DNA from: Anaeramoeba flamelloides
Lineage: Eukaryota > Metamonada > Anaeramoebidae
Assembly: GCA_027625915.1 (NCBI GenBank)
Contig: JANTQA010000040.1
Coordinates: 1,178,001 to 1,242,000, forward strand
Direction of reading: 5' to 3'
Length of the DNA: 64,000 nucleotides
Part shown: piece by piece, positions 1 to 12,349 of the stretch
Numbering within the stretch: position 1 is the stretch's first letter
How the letters are laid out: each line of letters begins with the position of its first letter
Notes under the pieces: generated by a model
What the model saw: the letters and a program-made list of their open reading frames with translations, nothing else
Told to the model about the DNA's origin: nothing
Database searches by the model: none
Program-made: the position numbers and the translations under genes

Positions 1-399
1 ATTAAAAGATATTTTATCAAATGTTGATACAGTAATACCAACTATCAACTAAATTCTTAAAAATACAATACAATTAAATTGCAGATTAATTTACTGATTT
101 ATTCGATAATTAAATTGATCTTATTAACAAAAAAAAAAAATAATAATAAAATACTTTAAATTTATCGTAGTTTGTTTTTTAAATAGTTTTGGTTTAATAA
201 CTAGCGTTTTTTTTCTTTTTTTTCCTATATTTTTAAACAATGAAAAAACAAAAAAATTAGTTTTTTTGATAATAAAACATTATTTCAACTTATATTTTAA
301 TAATTTCCAAATGAAAAATGAAATCAATCTTATTTCGATTGAAATAAAATATTTAATAAGAATTATAGATAAATAATTCTATAATAAAAGTTTTATATA

Positions 400-1900
400 C
401 CACACCACATTTCACTCAAAGTTACCCAGGAATAATTGAAAATAATTCTTTTTAAGAATCAAATAACAAATAATTTTTATAAAATAAGATAAATGATAAA
501 CTTCAGATTCAGGTTGATATATATGTAAAAAATACCTGTGTAAAACGATAAATTTTTGAAAAAAATAAAATGTTAAGGAATCATTTCTCTACAAAAATAA
601 GGCAAAATTATAAAATACATTATTGGTGGTATTATCTACTTACAAATTTTGTCGATTTCAAGTGTAAAAAAATCCTGATGGGAGAAGAAACCCAAAAAAG
701 AATATTTTTTTTGTGAGACCAATTTTTTTTTTCCATTTTTTCTAAAAAATAAAACATTTAAATTCATTTTATTTCTAAAATTAGAAAATTTTTTTATCTC
801 TTTTATTACCATTTCCATCATTATTATCCAATAAAAAGTCTTTGTTACCAGGGATATTTAAATAAAAACTTTGTTTTTTTTTTTTGAGATAATTCTTATG
901 GTTTACAAAAAACAAAAAAAAAATGATTTATTCAACTAATTGAAAAATAATTTTATTTATAAAAGAATAGTAGTTATTACCATTAAAATTTTGGACAAAA
1001 AAATTAATTTCTTTATAAAATTTTTAAATGAATTTGAGATAAAATTCGATTTTTCAAAATAAATTTTCATGAAGATATTTGGGAATAGAGTTAATTTTAT
1101 CTCTAAAATTCAAAAAATTTTTTTGGACAAAAATAATTTAAATTGTTATAAGGTTTCTTATAAATAAAACCAAACAATTTGTCAAAACAAATTTTCAAAA
1201 TTGAAAATTATTTGTTAATTTTTTTCACATTTTTTGAAAACCAGATAACAACTTTTTTAAAAACCTTGAAGAAAAAAAAATTTGCTTAATACATTTCAAT
1301 TTAATTGAAAAACTTTTATTAAACTTTTATCAAATATAAATATGGTAAATCCGTTCGACTACAATAAGAAATATTGGTTGGTATTTATATTGGAATATTA
1401 ATTATTAAAAATAATAACTAAATAAAAATTTTTCTTTCTAAATCACAAGTTTCCAAAATAAAACGAAAATAATGTTTTCCAATTTTCAAGAATTATCTTA
1501 ATTGTTAAAAAAAATAATGTTTTTTTTTTTTTTCCTTTTAAATTGGAAATAGGTGAAATTGTGGATTTCAAAAAAGAGGCTCAAATTAATAAATTATTTA
1601 AAAGGGGTTAACTCATCCATTTCATCATTCGAAATATCAATTTATACAAAAAAAAAGTTCTTTACAAGATCTTGACAAATATTCATTCTATTATTAAAAA
1701 ATACTACTCTCTTAAAAAAAAAATTGGACATAACCCATTAAAAGCTGGATGGAAATTTTCTCAATTTCTTTGAAAAATTACAATTGATTACAATAAGATT
1801 TATGAATTGTAAATATATAAAATTTATTAGAAAATACAAAACCTCACTTTTCTGTATGTTAAATTGGAGTTTCAAGTATTTATTTTTTTTCAAATTGACT
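400..1900 (+). repeat. Dispersed repeat family B, copy split by a family A insertion
   Basis: The outer parts (about 400-595 and 1735-1900) align by eye with one continuous stretch at 32240-32560, and in reverse orientation with 35110-35425. Shared landmarks are a TTTCACTCAAAG start, an AATAATAAACTTC-like core, and a TCTCAATTTCTTT box followed by AATAAGATTT. The middle, about 596-1735, is absent from the 32240 copy and matches 47900-48960, so it is a separate insertion. No terminal inverted repeats or coding capacity were recognised. Confidence 0.6.
596..1735 (+). repeat. Dispersed repeat family A, copy nested in family B
   Basis: Matches 47900-48960 in the same order over about 1 kb. Shared marks are GAACCCAAAAAAGAATA followed by poly-T, the TTATTACCATTT box, the TTAATTTTATC box and the GTTGACTCAT-like segment near the end. 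Partial copies lie at 17880-18130 (+) and 11380-11570 (-). It has no ORF beyond about 60 codons. Ends are approximate. Confidence 0.6.
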
Positions 1901-2589
1901 TTTTTAAAAATAAAAATAAAAGTAGAAAGAAAAGAAAAAAAAGTTAAAAAAAAAAAAATCTAAAAAAAAATGATCAAATGAATTTTTGAGAACCATTAGG
2001 ACTATTCAGAGAATAGAAGCGCTGAAAATATACATAAACCGAATAAAAAACTTTTTATATTCTTTGAAATCAAAATTATGTTGGTGTTCCTTATATTTTA
2101 AAAATAAATCAAAAGTTAAAACAAATTCATTTGAAAGATTTCCATATAATTGGTTATCGACAAAAAAAAAAAAGTTTATTTTCTTCATTAAAAGCAAAAA
2201 AAAATTTATTTCAACTATTTATTGTTATTTTTTACAAATACTATTAAGAAAAATAATTTATATTGATTTTTTTTAAAGAACCAAAATAAATGAAAAAAAA
2301 ATTAAAAAAAAACTAAAAAATATTAACAATTTCATTTTTTGCAAATTAAGAAATTGTTTTTGGATAAATGTTAAATATTTAATATACAATTAAATAGGAA
2401 TAATAATAATATCATATACATATTATGTGTTGAGTGTAGATGAGAGACAGTCATGGATAATGAAATTAGCATAAAAAATGAACGATAATTTGGGTAGTTA
2501 ATGACCTCATTGAAAAAATAATTAATCTTGAAGATATAAAAAATATATCAAAAGAGAAGGTCACCATTCAAAAAAAGGCAATTGTCATT

Positions 2590-5500
2590 TTAAAAATATT
2601 CTACATCGTTATCATTTTGTTCAAAAAGTAATATTATTAAATCACTAAATTTCTCCACCTTTTCAAATAATCTATAAAATTTTTTTAATGAAAGCTTTTT
2701 CTTTTTTTGAACTTTTAATTGTAATTTTGCAAGCTTTTTTTGTTGTCCGCTATTCAAAATAATTCTTCCAGATAAACAAATCGATTCTATTAAAGATAAC
2801 TGTTTGGTAATTAATTTTTTTTTTTGATCATAAATTTGTTTCAGGGATAACATATATTGTTCTTTTTTTATTTTTTTTTTATTTTTTTTATATGCATATT
2901 TATCAGAATAAAATTGTTTTTCCAAGAGGACAAATGATAGAATAAAATAATATGATTTTAAGGTATATAAGGTTCCAAAGTTAATGTTTTTTTTTAATTG
3001 TTTTTTTATCTTTTTTTTTATTTTTCGAATCTTTTTATCAAGAAAATGTGGTTTTTCATTAGAGCAATCTTCAATGCTTTGAATTTTTTGCTTTATTTTT
3101 TTAAATTTCTTTTTATAAATTGTGCGGTTACGAAGAAAGTATTTGGGTTCTTTTTCTTTTAAATCTATTTTCTTTGCTTCTTCTTCTTCTTCTTCTTCAC
3201 TTTCTTCTTCTTCTTTGTTGTGATTAATATTAATATAGTCATTTGATTTTTGTTGTTTTATGAATTGCTTTTCAATTTGATCCTTTATTTCTTGATTTTC
3301 TTCTTCTGGTAAATCGTATTTTTGTATTTGTTTAATTAATTGATTGATTTTTTCTTCTTGTTTTTGTGAATTTGATACATTTTCGGGATATTCCTTTTCT
3401 GTTTTGTCATCTTTTTCTGTTTCTGTCTCCGTTTCTGTTTCTGATCTCATTTCTGAATCGGTTGATAATACATTAATTTTGCTTTTGCTATTATTTAATG
3501 ACTTTTTTTGAATTTTTTCAATTATATTTTCAATCTCATTTTGTGTTTTAGTTTCTGTCTTTACTCTTTTTTTTATATACCGGTCTTTCGTTTGGCCAAT
3601 ATTAATATTATTAAAAACAATATTTTTATTTTCTTTACTATTTTGAATCTCTTGCTTGTTTATGAATTTTGATTTTGATTTGGATATTGTTTTATTTTGC
3701 CCTGTATAAAGATTCAGTTTCTTTATTTTTACCCAATCATATTCATAGTCATATACATATCCTTTTTTAAGAAATAAATTTTGAAATTTTCTTCTAAGCA
3801 AACTATAATTTGGTGTCTCTTTGAAAGATAAATTTTTACAATATTCGATGTATTCTTTAAATTCAACTATTATTAGTGTAAAAGGTTTAATTATATAAAA
3901 AAGAATAAGAAGGTTTTTTATATATATTTTTTTGTAATTTTAGTACATTTTGAAAAATAAAAATAATTATTAATTTCCAATTCACTTTTTTTTGTGTTTT
4001 AGAGCGGGGTATTTACCAACATTTGGGTCTTAATTTGTTTTTCATAAAAATTTATTCTCATTGTTCAAGAAAGTATGTAATAGAGTAGTGATATTGTTTA
4101 AAAGAAATTCGTATCTTATTTCTAATAGTTTTTTATCATGTTAAAAATTTCTAAATACATAATAAATAATTTTTTAATAATATATTTTTTTGAAAAGCTA
4201 GATGATAAATTAAACAATTTTAATTAATATTGTGTAATTGATAGAACGATTACAACAAGGTTAAAACCAATTTGAATCATATATTATTTTTTTTTTTTAT
4301 GTGATTTTTTTAACATAATTTTTAAAATTTCAATTTTTTATTTTTTTATTGTAATATAATGGCAAGAATATTTAATTCAATTTTTTGTTACGTTTTTTTT
4401 TTTTTAATTATTTTTTTGATGGGAAAATAAATAAACTTTTGAAACATAATTAAGTATTTAAAAAGAAAAAAAGCAACCTTTAGCTGTTCTTGAGTTTTCT
4501 GTTTATTCCAAAAATTGACAGTTGTTCTTAATAAAACAGAAAATCTATCTTTTTCGATTTTTTAACTGGTTGGATTTTCTTTTTCTTGGGAAGAAGAATC
4601 ACAACGAGAAAAAGATCACATGATTACTTGTTAATACCGAGACGCTGAAGTATGGCAGTATGAAAAAATTGAAAATAAAACAGAAAAAATCGGAAAAAAA
4701 AAAAAAAAATATTAAGTGCGAAAGCAAATAAGATCAAAACAAATACAGCAATTTTCAAAAAGTGAAGAACCAAAGCTCAATAAGTTGCTCTTGAAACTTT
4801 CTAATTTGCCAGTTTGAATCAATTAGAGTTACAAGAAATTAAACTTTTAGTCCACGTTTTTTTAAACTCGCCGTAAGAGTGATTTGTTCGTCATTTAAGG
4901 GACTTGTAACTCTTATATATATTTTTTTTCAAAAAGTAATAGGATAATTATTTTCACAAGGGTACGATAAACCCTACAAGCAAACTCATTTATCAACTTT
5001 GGGGAAACGAGTTATCCCTTTTTTAAAAAAAGTTTATTTTTCAAATAATTAATTTACAATAAAGAGATTTGATCCTTTTGCTCAGATTTTAGGATCAAAA
5101 CCAAAAAAGAAAAATTTGCTAAAGATTTTTATTATGAGGAAATCTCACTTTTAGTAATTTCTGAGAGTTTGTATGGACAAATAACATTGCAAACTTTAAT
5201 CTTATTATAAAAATAAAATAAAAATAAATCAAATATTGGGTCCTTGAAGATCAGAAAAAAACAAGTAATTATTCACAAATCTTAATTAAATATTATGAAA
5301 TTTAAACGATTATGTAATATTCTTTTCCAAACATTAAGAGTATAAACAACGAACTATTAGTATTAAAATCAGTTAATTGAGAACATTCTATTATTATTTT
5401 TATTATTAAAATTATTAATTTGAATTAATTTTATTTGTCTGAAATTTTTTAAAAAATTGAGAAATAATAATAAAGCTTATTGATATGCTTAATCTTTGGG

Positions 5501-7193
5501 TTCTTAATAAATTACTGGACTAATTAAGATTGGGTTATTAATTATTGATTCAAAATAATCAAATTAAAAAGTATTTTCTTTAGGATTATAAGTTGAATTT
5601 TCCTAGGTTTAAAAAAAGTGTTTTGGGAGAATATTTATAAATCTTCATAGTTTGGCTGTTTTTCTTGTATTTTTTTATTAAAAAAAAATTGAAATAATTG
5701 ATTTGAAATGTTCTTTGAATCAAAAAATTATTTTTTTTTCAGGTTTACAAAATAATTATTGTAATTTTTTTGAAATTAAGTAGAGATTTTATACTCAGTT
5801 ATCCCAAAACTTAGTGATTTTATTTTTAAAATGTATTTTTGTACACTTTTTCCACAGATAATAAGATTTCAATCTTCTCTCAAAGAAAATAATTTTTTTA
5901 GAAATCATTCAGAAATATGTTGAATTTTGAACTTTTTCAAAAATGAGAAAAATGGATCAAAATTTTTAAAAAGTATATTTCGTTTTGGAAAATTTCTTGA
6001 AAGTAAGATTGGTTTTTTATTGTAATCGGATTTTTTACTTTCTTTTCCAAATCAAGATACAGTAAAATTTTTTTGGAATTTGCTATTAAATTTACTTGAA
6101 GATTTTTTTAATGTTTACGAGTCAATTTGTTGGATGACGTAAAATGGAAAAATACATCAAAAATTAAAATAAGGTTTTTAACAAGATTCATAATAAAGGG
6201 AAAATATTCAAAAAAAATTAAAAAAAGTTAAAATTTACAAACCTGGTAATCCCTCACACAAAGTACTAGTTGACGTCATTAGTTTGTTGTCACAGATTTT
6301 AGAGTTTCTGTCCTGAAGTGAAGAAGACTTCAAACCCTGCCATGGCAACCCGCCTTTTAAAAAATATATTAGCATATAGCCCAAGCTTTCTAAATCATCT
6401 CTTCTTGTTTGTTCAATGCCTAAATGTGTGTTCACAGAAGAATAGCGAACAGTGCCTATCAAATTACGGTTTTGCTTATATTTGTTAAACTTGTGTGTCC
6501 AAAAGTCACGATATAATTTTGACAACCCAAAATCAATCATAAATATTTGGTTTTTATTTTTTTTCTTCCCAATACAAAAATTTTCTGGTTTAATGTCGCG
6601 GTACACAAAGGACTTTGTGTGTAATAACTGTATTCGGCGTAAAATTTGATCTGCTATCATTAGGACCGTTTTTAAACTAAATTTCCTTCCGCAGTATTCA
6701 AACAAGGTTCCCAAATTCCTTCCTAAAAGATCCATTATTAAATAATTTGTTTTGTTGAGAATCCCAAAATGTTGGATCTTGGGGAACCCGTGATGTTTTT
6801 TGAGGATTTGGTATATCTTTTGTTCATAATTTAATTGCTCTTCTTTTTGTTCAGTTTCCTTTTTTTTTTTTTTTTTTTTGATTTTTTGTTTGTTTTGAGA
6901 AGGATGGAGTAATTAAAAATATTTCCATGAACGAAGAGGGAAACAAGATTTTAGTTTTCTTGGAGGCTCTCTTCTTGACGAAACCTTTCAAAATTCAATT
7001 CCATCAAATTTAAAAGCAAATCAAAAAAGTTATTTACAAATTTAACAGCAAAACGAGAGTTATCACTGAGTTTTCGACATTCATAAATTTTTCCAAATGA
7101 ACCTGATCCAAGTTTTTCATTTAACTTGAATTGTCCATTAACTAAAAACTTTCCTTTTTGTTCGACCTTTGATTTTAAATTTTTATTCCCCAT
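2590..7193 (-). CDS. CK1: Casein kinase 1 family Ser/Thr kinase, gamma-like, with long charged tail
   Basis: Spliced from three exons on the minus strand: 7193-7038, 6858-6243 and 3866-2590, giving 682 residues in frame throughout. Seen: Gly-rich loop GSGSFG (about residues 30-35), ATP lysine in AVKF (51), MDLLG (94), YRDIKPEN catalytic loop (138-145), DFG (161-163), and the CK1-specific THLGIEQ and RDDLESLGYM motifs. The domain ends with YDYEYDW in exon 3. Tyr in place of His before RD, and PEN rather than PDN, recall the CK1-gamma group. The last roughly 380 residues are Lys/Glu-rich with an acidic run and no recognised domain; the gamma-type palmitoylated Cys cluster is absent. Intron 1 is 179 bp, and intron 2 is 2376 bp and filled with repeats. 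The join CCAG/TTGAA restores the family sequence LPVEF. CK1 kinases phosphorylate acidic/primed Ser/Thr sites; the substrate here is unknown. Confidence 0.88.
5050..6110 (-). repeat. Dispersed repeat family C, inside the kinase intron
   Basis: In reverse complement this follows the order of 38870-40600 and 48985-50500. Shared landmarks include ATTTTACTGTATCTTGA, TTTTGATTCAAAGAACA, TTATTTTGAATCAA, and AGTGAGATTTCTTC followed by a CTCAGAAATTACT box. The copy sits wholly within intron 2 of the casein kinase gene and largely accounts for that intron's length. No ORF or terminal repeat was recognised. Confidence 0.6.
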
Positions 7194-9479
7194 CACTAAA
7201 ATAATTTTTAGAAGATTTTTTTTTCGACAAAAAAGAAAAATGATTTGGATTTATCAGAAATAGCAATTCTCCAAAAAAATTTAAAAGTTTGTTAATGTGT
7301 TTGTCTTATTTTGGATGTCACACTATTTTCAGAATTATTATATTTTAATTCAAGAACAAAAAAAAAAAATAATTTAGCTGACGTTTTTTTTGGGAAAAGT
7401 ATTGTGTTTAGCCCATTTTTCTTGTTTTGGGACCTTTCGAAATTCTCATCAATAAATATTTTCTTTTTCAAAACAAAAATAAATTTATGATAAAAATTAC
7501 TAATGGAAAAATATTTCCTAATTGATCAGATTCAAGAGGAAACATTGTGTTTGTTAAAATTCATCTCCAGTCTGTTTGATCTTTCTTCGTCAAAAATTTT
7601 CGAAAGTTACTGAGATGCTATCACTTTATTTTATAACAGAATTAAAGAAGTGAAAAATTCCTTTTGAAAGGTAATAACCGCTATTAGTCTGAAAAAATAG
7701 GATAAAACTTAATGGTACCTTTTTATTTTTATTGTCTTTCTTTGTTTAACAGTTTAAATTAACATAGAAATTTAAAGCCAATTATTTAAGTTTTATTTGT
7801 GAGAATATACTTTCAATTTTATTAAGATTTATTTATACAGTAATGCGGTCAAATGATGAGGGCAAAAATTGCCAAAAATTAGATTAAAAAAAGGAGTGTG
7901 AACTATTTGTTGATAATTTCTATTGTATGTAATTACTTGTTAGAATCAACTGACGAAAAAATGTTCAGAAATTTCAGTAATTTGGTTTATTTACTTTTTT
8001 GAGAATTAATAATAAGGCGATCAGTGTTTCTCTTAAGAATCTCTAGTTTTGAAATATGTTTTGCAATGGCAAAATGACACATGTTAAATCGGCAAAAAAT
8101 AGTTTAATAGTTATTTTGATGTTTTCTTTTTTGCTAAAAAAGTTATAATTTTTATTAATGACGAAAAGAAATAAAAAAATTCTTTTGTAATTACTTTCAA
8201 AAAATTTCTTTTGTCAACTTTAAAAGTATAAATATGTCAAAAAAATGATAGAGTCAACACAGTATTAATTACTTTTAGTCTCCAGTCACAATATGGTGTT
8301 TAAGATAATGACCAAAATGATTTTATCTAAAAAAGAAATAAAAAGATCAAAAGTCTTTTTAAAAAAGTTCTCATTTTATAAAATTTCTATAAGGAAAAGA
8401 AGACCAACTTTTATTGGACAACACAGAGTCAGTTTTCAAACTTTTTGTTACTGATATTTTGTGAATAAATGGGAACAAATTATTACTTGATTTTCATTTT
8501 GTCTTTTTGTTTTTGAAGATAAGATATTACCAGTCATAGGTTGGGATTTATCTTATCATTAATTTGTTTGTATCTTTGATATTGTTGTTCACATTGGTGT
8601 CTTTGAGAGGACTGAGAAACCTCAATTTAGAATAGGAATTGAGAAATAGAAAAATGAAGAGAAATTTTTTTAAATGATCATTTCAAGATTGTTAAGTGAA
8701 ATTATTTTTGAATAATTTGGAATTAAACATTTTCAGAAAGATACTCATTTACATTTACAAATTCACAACAAATGTTTATTTTAAATTAATTCTGAAAACT
8801 ATTATCATTATGAGGGAAAAAATCTTTTTTATAAAATATAAAAAAAGAAAAAGAAGAAAAAGAATTTTTTAAAAAAAGAAAAAACTTGTCTAGTTTTGAC
8901 ACTCTGTAAATATTATTATTTACGAGGTATCTTATTTGCCATCTCTAACATTTTTGGAGTAGATTGGAGTCGCGACAACAATTGTTTTTAGCCAAGAAGA
9001 GAAGACGTGATAATTCAAGCAATTAACAATATGCATTAGGTATTTTTTTTTTTTCAAAGTTAAACTAAGATCATTCTCAAAAAAGTAAACTTAACAGGAA
9101 AATAATTCTTAAATAAAGTTAATTATACATTATTTTTTTTTTTTTTTGTGATTATTCTTTTGGTTATGGGATTAGTCTCTATTAAATATTTTTTTTACCG
9201 TAATTTAATAGAGATTGAGAAAATTTTTACCAATTAATAAGATTTGAAAACCATTTATTTTACATATTAAACATATTTGTAGATAAGGAATCCTGATTTT
9301 AAAATTAGTCAAAAAAAAAACAATAGAAACTAGCCCCTTAAACAAATAATTGATTTATTTAACATAGAGATCAAAAAAGTGTGTTGCTAATTTATTTGGT
9401 CTCTATTTGAAAAATGGAAATTGAAAATGAAGTGAAAATTTTACCCATTTATCATTCAAATACCAGTATGAAAATGTTT

Positions 9480-9680
9480 ATTTCTATTTCCAAAATGAAT
9501 ATTTATTACTGCTAAAATCAAATTAGCAGAGTATAAGAATTATATTTTAGAGTTAACGAAGGGGGCTTATATTATTGTCCAAAAAAATCATTTCTAAACG
9601 ATGTTTTAAAGATCTTTGGGGTTTCTTCAACTTCTAAACTAGAAAAATATTTTGGAATGTGAACTAAAAATTTTCATTTT
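9480..9680 (-). repeat. Partial copy of repeat family C
   Basis: The reverse complement resembles 39240-39440: CAAAATATTTTTCT, then CCAAAGATCTTTA, then CATCGTTTAGAAATGAT and a following TTAACTCTAA box, in the same order. Boundaries are approximate. Confidence 0.5.
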
Positions 9681-10507
9681 TTAATTGGAAAATAATAGTA
9701 TTCAAAAATATTAGTATAATTTTAAGAAAAATAGTCCTTATCATCATCAATTAAATAAAAACTGGATGAGACCACGATGACCTTGATGTCAGATTTACTT
9801 CAAAAATATATTTACTTTCATGATTATTGAATTTTTGATTTTTGATTTTTATTTTGTTCTAATTTCGTTCATAGACTAACCAATCTTTTGAAAATGCAAC
9901 CAAAACCCAGTTTGACTGCTGTTGATTATTTTCAAATATTAACAATAATATTGATGATAAAAAGAGGAAACAATTATAATCTTTTCTCTTTTGTTTTTAG
10001 CTTTTTAAAATAAAGCAATTATAAAATTAATCAATATTATTTGAGAAATATAGTTAAGAATTTTCATAAAAAGTTGGTTTAAATTTATGGTTAATAAATA
10101 TTAAAATTTAATAAAAGCAATACATATTTCAAAAACCTTTTTAATATATTTTAAAGTGTTTTAGAATATTTTAAAAAGGGCCATTATTAGGTTTATGACC
10201 CAGACAATCACAGAAACAAAATTTTTCTCTCTTGAGATACTTGAGGAACGAATAAATTTCAAAATTTGAGAGAATTGGAAAATTTATCTCTTCATATCGG
10301 TAAGATTAGGTTGGAACTAAAAAGATAAAAGACACATTTCAACAATGTTTTGAGTCATATATCCAACACAATGTACCATTTTCGAGATTCTTAAAAAAAA
10401 GACCCGGTCCGAAAATATATCCAGAAAAGATTTATAACTCTTAATATTAGGAATAAATGTTTATAATATTATGAAAATTTCAAATCCAATCCTTTTTATT
10501 GAAAAAT

Positions 10508-10780
10508 AATATGAACTAAGTAATAAACCAACCTAAAGTTCATTAAAGTGTGGAGTCTCTATAACACGCATTAAATTATTTAACGACAAAGAAGATCTAC
10601 TCATTTTGAAAAAAAAAAATAAAATAGTTTGTTATACAAGTTTGTTCTGTATTTGAAAAATGATATTGTTATTCTCTGTTTTTGATAGATTGAATATCAT
10701 TTTGAAGCAAAACAACTTTTTTAACTAACCATTCCACTACGGGTATTTAGTTATAATTTTTCAGAGTTTTACTCTTAAAT
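10508..10780 (+). repeat. Dispersed repeat family D, copy 1
   Basis: Resembles 55047-55300 in the same orientation: AGTAATAAACC, CCTAAAGTTCATTAAAG, a TTATTTTGAAAAA box, GATTGAATA followed by TTTTG, and GTTATAATTTTCA. Similarity is patchy, suggesting age. No coding capacity. Confidence 0.5.
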
Positions 10781-11379
10781 TAATGAACTTATTCATCAAT
10801 TATACAGCAATTTGCCTAATCATCAAAAATTAATAATTTTTTACTAACTTCTTATCTAGTAAGAGCTTTTTTCAATTCGATAAATTATATTTGTGTAATT
10901 TTTTTCTGAATTTAAAAAAAAACAAAATAATACTTTGTAGATTTCATTTTTGAGTTATATTTCAAAAATTAATGAAAGTTGAAATTCCAACACAATAACA
11001 CTATATATTTATTAAAAGTGTTTTCTTAAAAAGTTGATATTTTTAAATTAAAAATAAAACTAAAGTCAAAAAATGATTTTAATAAAATATTATTTTTCCT
11101 ATAGACATGTATTATTGTAATGAAGGCATTATCAAAAAAGTGGGGCTTTTTTTTTACATTTCAAAAAAAAATCATTTTTTTTTAGTGAAATTATTCGTTA
11201 ATCGAAAAAAACAAATTAAGATCATTATTAATACCGATTGAATCAATGGATAAGGTATTTATTACACATTTATGTATTATGAACAATTTCCAAAAAAGAA
11301 AAAAAATCTATACATTAATTTTTAAGAACAATAAAGACTATTATCGATAAAAGTGATGAAAATTGTTATAAATAGAGAG

Positions 11380-11570
11380 AAAAAAATTTTACCGTCTTCA
11401 ATATAAAATTAATTTAATCATTTTCTTTTTCTGTAAAAAATGGATAAAAAAAAATTTGATCTCACAAAAAAAATATTCTTTTCTGGATTCCTTAGTTGAT
11501 CTCCCTTTTTTGACAATTGGTAGATACAAAATTTCAAAGTAGAGAATACCACCAATAAGATAATTGAAAA
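11380..11570 (-). repeat. Partial copy of repeat family A, reverse orientation
   Basis: The reverse complement matches about 610-730: TTATTGGTGGTATTCTCTAC, then AAAGAATATTTTTTTTGTGA, then an ATCCATTTTTT box. Only the left part of the family is present. Confidence 0.55.
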
Positions 11571-11623
11571 TATTGTCTTGTTATAAAATATCAATATATT
11601 TGGTTAAAGAAATGAATTAAATA

Positions 11624-11820
11624 CAGTCAGTTCCACTTTTGAGATACAACTTATCAACGCAATTTAAGTTACAAAAAAAAATCTTAAATTAAGTTACAAA
11701 ATTCTAAATTCTAGAAAATAATATGTAAAAAATAAAATTTCAAATTTTTTGCTTTAATTGGAGAGTTTTTTGTGCCTTAAATTTAATTGATAGTTTGTTC
11801 CTTAAAAGTGAAACTGTCTG
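11624..11820. mobile_element. TA-flanked mariner-like MITE, copy 1
   Basis: A 197 bp element flanked by TA on both sides (11622-11623, 11821-11822). The left end starts CAGTCAGTTCCACTTTT and the right end reads AAAAGTGAAACTGTCTG, so the ends are inverted repeats. The arms continue inward as a near-palindrome around ACAAA...CAATTTAA and AAATTAA...TTTGT blocks. Sister copies lie at 31562-31753 and 43230-43427. TA duplications and simple inverted ends are the hallmark of Tc1/mariner-mobilised elements. No transposase is encoded in this window. Confidence 0.75.
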
Positions 11821-12349
11821 TAGTAAAAGGACTGATACCCACCACAAGAATAGTATAATCCATATAAATACTATCAAGACTTTTTCGAACTTTCCGACTG
11901 ACAGTCTGCAAGAAATCAGTCTCTAATATTCTTCTATGTTTTTTCAAATTTAAAATGCTTGATATAAACTTTTAAAATCCAAAAAAAGGGAAAAAAATAA
12001 AGAATTAACAAAAGATATCATTTTGAATTTAATTGAAATTTTGAAAAGTTATCGAAAAGAAAAATATTTGTTAACTTTCAAGAACCTGAAACTCATATTA
12101 TGAAAACTGAAAATTGGAAAGTTGTTTAAATTACATGTTTTTAAAAGTTTGAATTGAAAAAAACTTTTAAAAAGAAAGTTATTGAATTTTAATTGTGTGA
12201 TTGGTTTCAAATTTTGGAACAATTTCAAAATAACAAAAGTGTTCTCAAGTTTAAAAAGTGACTACAATTTTTGTGCTATTCTTGTCATGCCGTCTAAAAA
12301 AAACTTTTCATTTTTTTTCAAAATTGTTGTTTGATATTTTTTTTTCTTA

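Larger units (their letters stand above)
1..2589. other. AT-rich intergenic region built from repeats, no supported gene
   Basis: No open frame here looks like protein; the short frames are Lys/Phe/Asn-rich by-products of A and T runs. Most of 400-1900 belongs to two dispersed repeat families (called A and B here) that recur elsewhere in the window. From about 1900 to 2589 I see only A/T-rich sequence leading to the 3' end of the casein kinase gene on the minus strand. Confidence 0.7.
7194..12349. other. Intergenic region, repeats only
   Basis: Five kilobases without a supported coding frame, tRNA or recognisable RNA gene between the divergent kinase and PX genes. It holds a partial family C copy (about 9480-9680, minus), a family D copy (10508-10780), a partial family A copy (11380-11570, minus) and a TA-flanked MITE (11624-11820). 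The rest is A/T-rich with no structure I could identify. The upstream promoters of both genes must lie here, but no motif can be named. Confidence 0.65.

Noticed and set aside
1986-2276. Overlapping small ORFs on both strands
   Set aside because: They start with a non-ATG codon, are rich in Lys/Phe/Ile, and no family or partner exon is visible.
2590-3801. Stand-alone 403-codon minus-strand gene
   Set aside because: Its first codon would be TTG, and the frame continues upstream with VEFKEYIEYCKNLSF, the C-lobe of casein kinase 1. It is the last exon of the kinase gene.
6235-6735. Separate 166-codon kinase fragment
   Set aside because: The internal Met is in the middle of the kinase domain; sequence upstream to 6858 and the splice at 6243 make it exon 2.
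7851-7960. ATGATGA followed about 100 bases later by CTGA as another snoRNA
   Set aside because: No terminal stem, no C'/D' pair, spacing too long and no rRNA complementarity noted.
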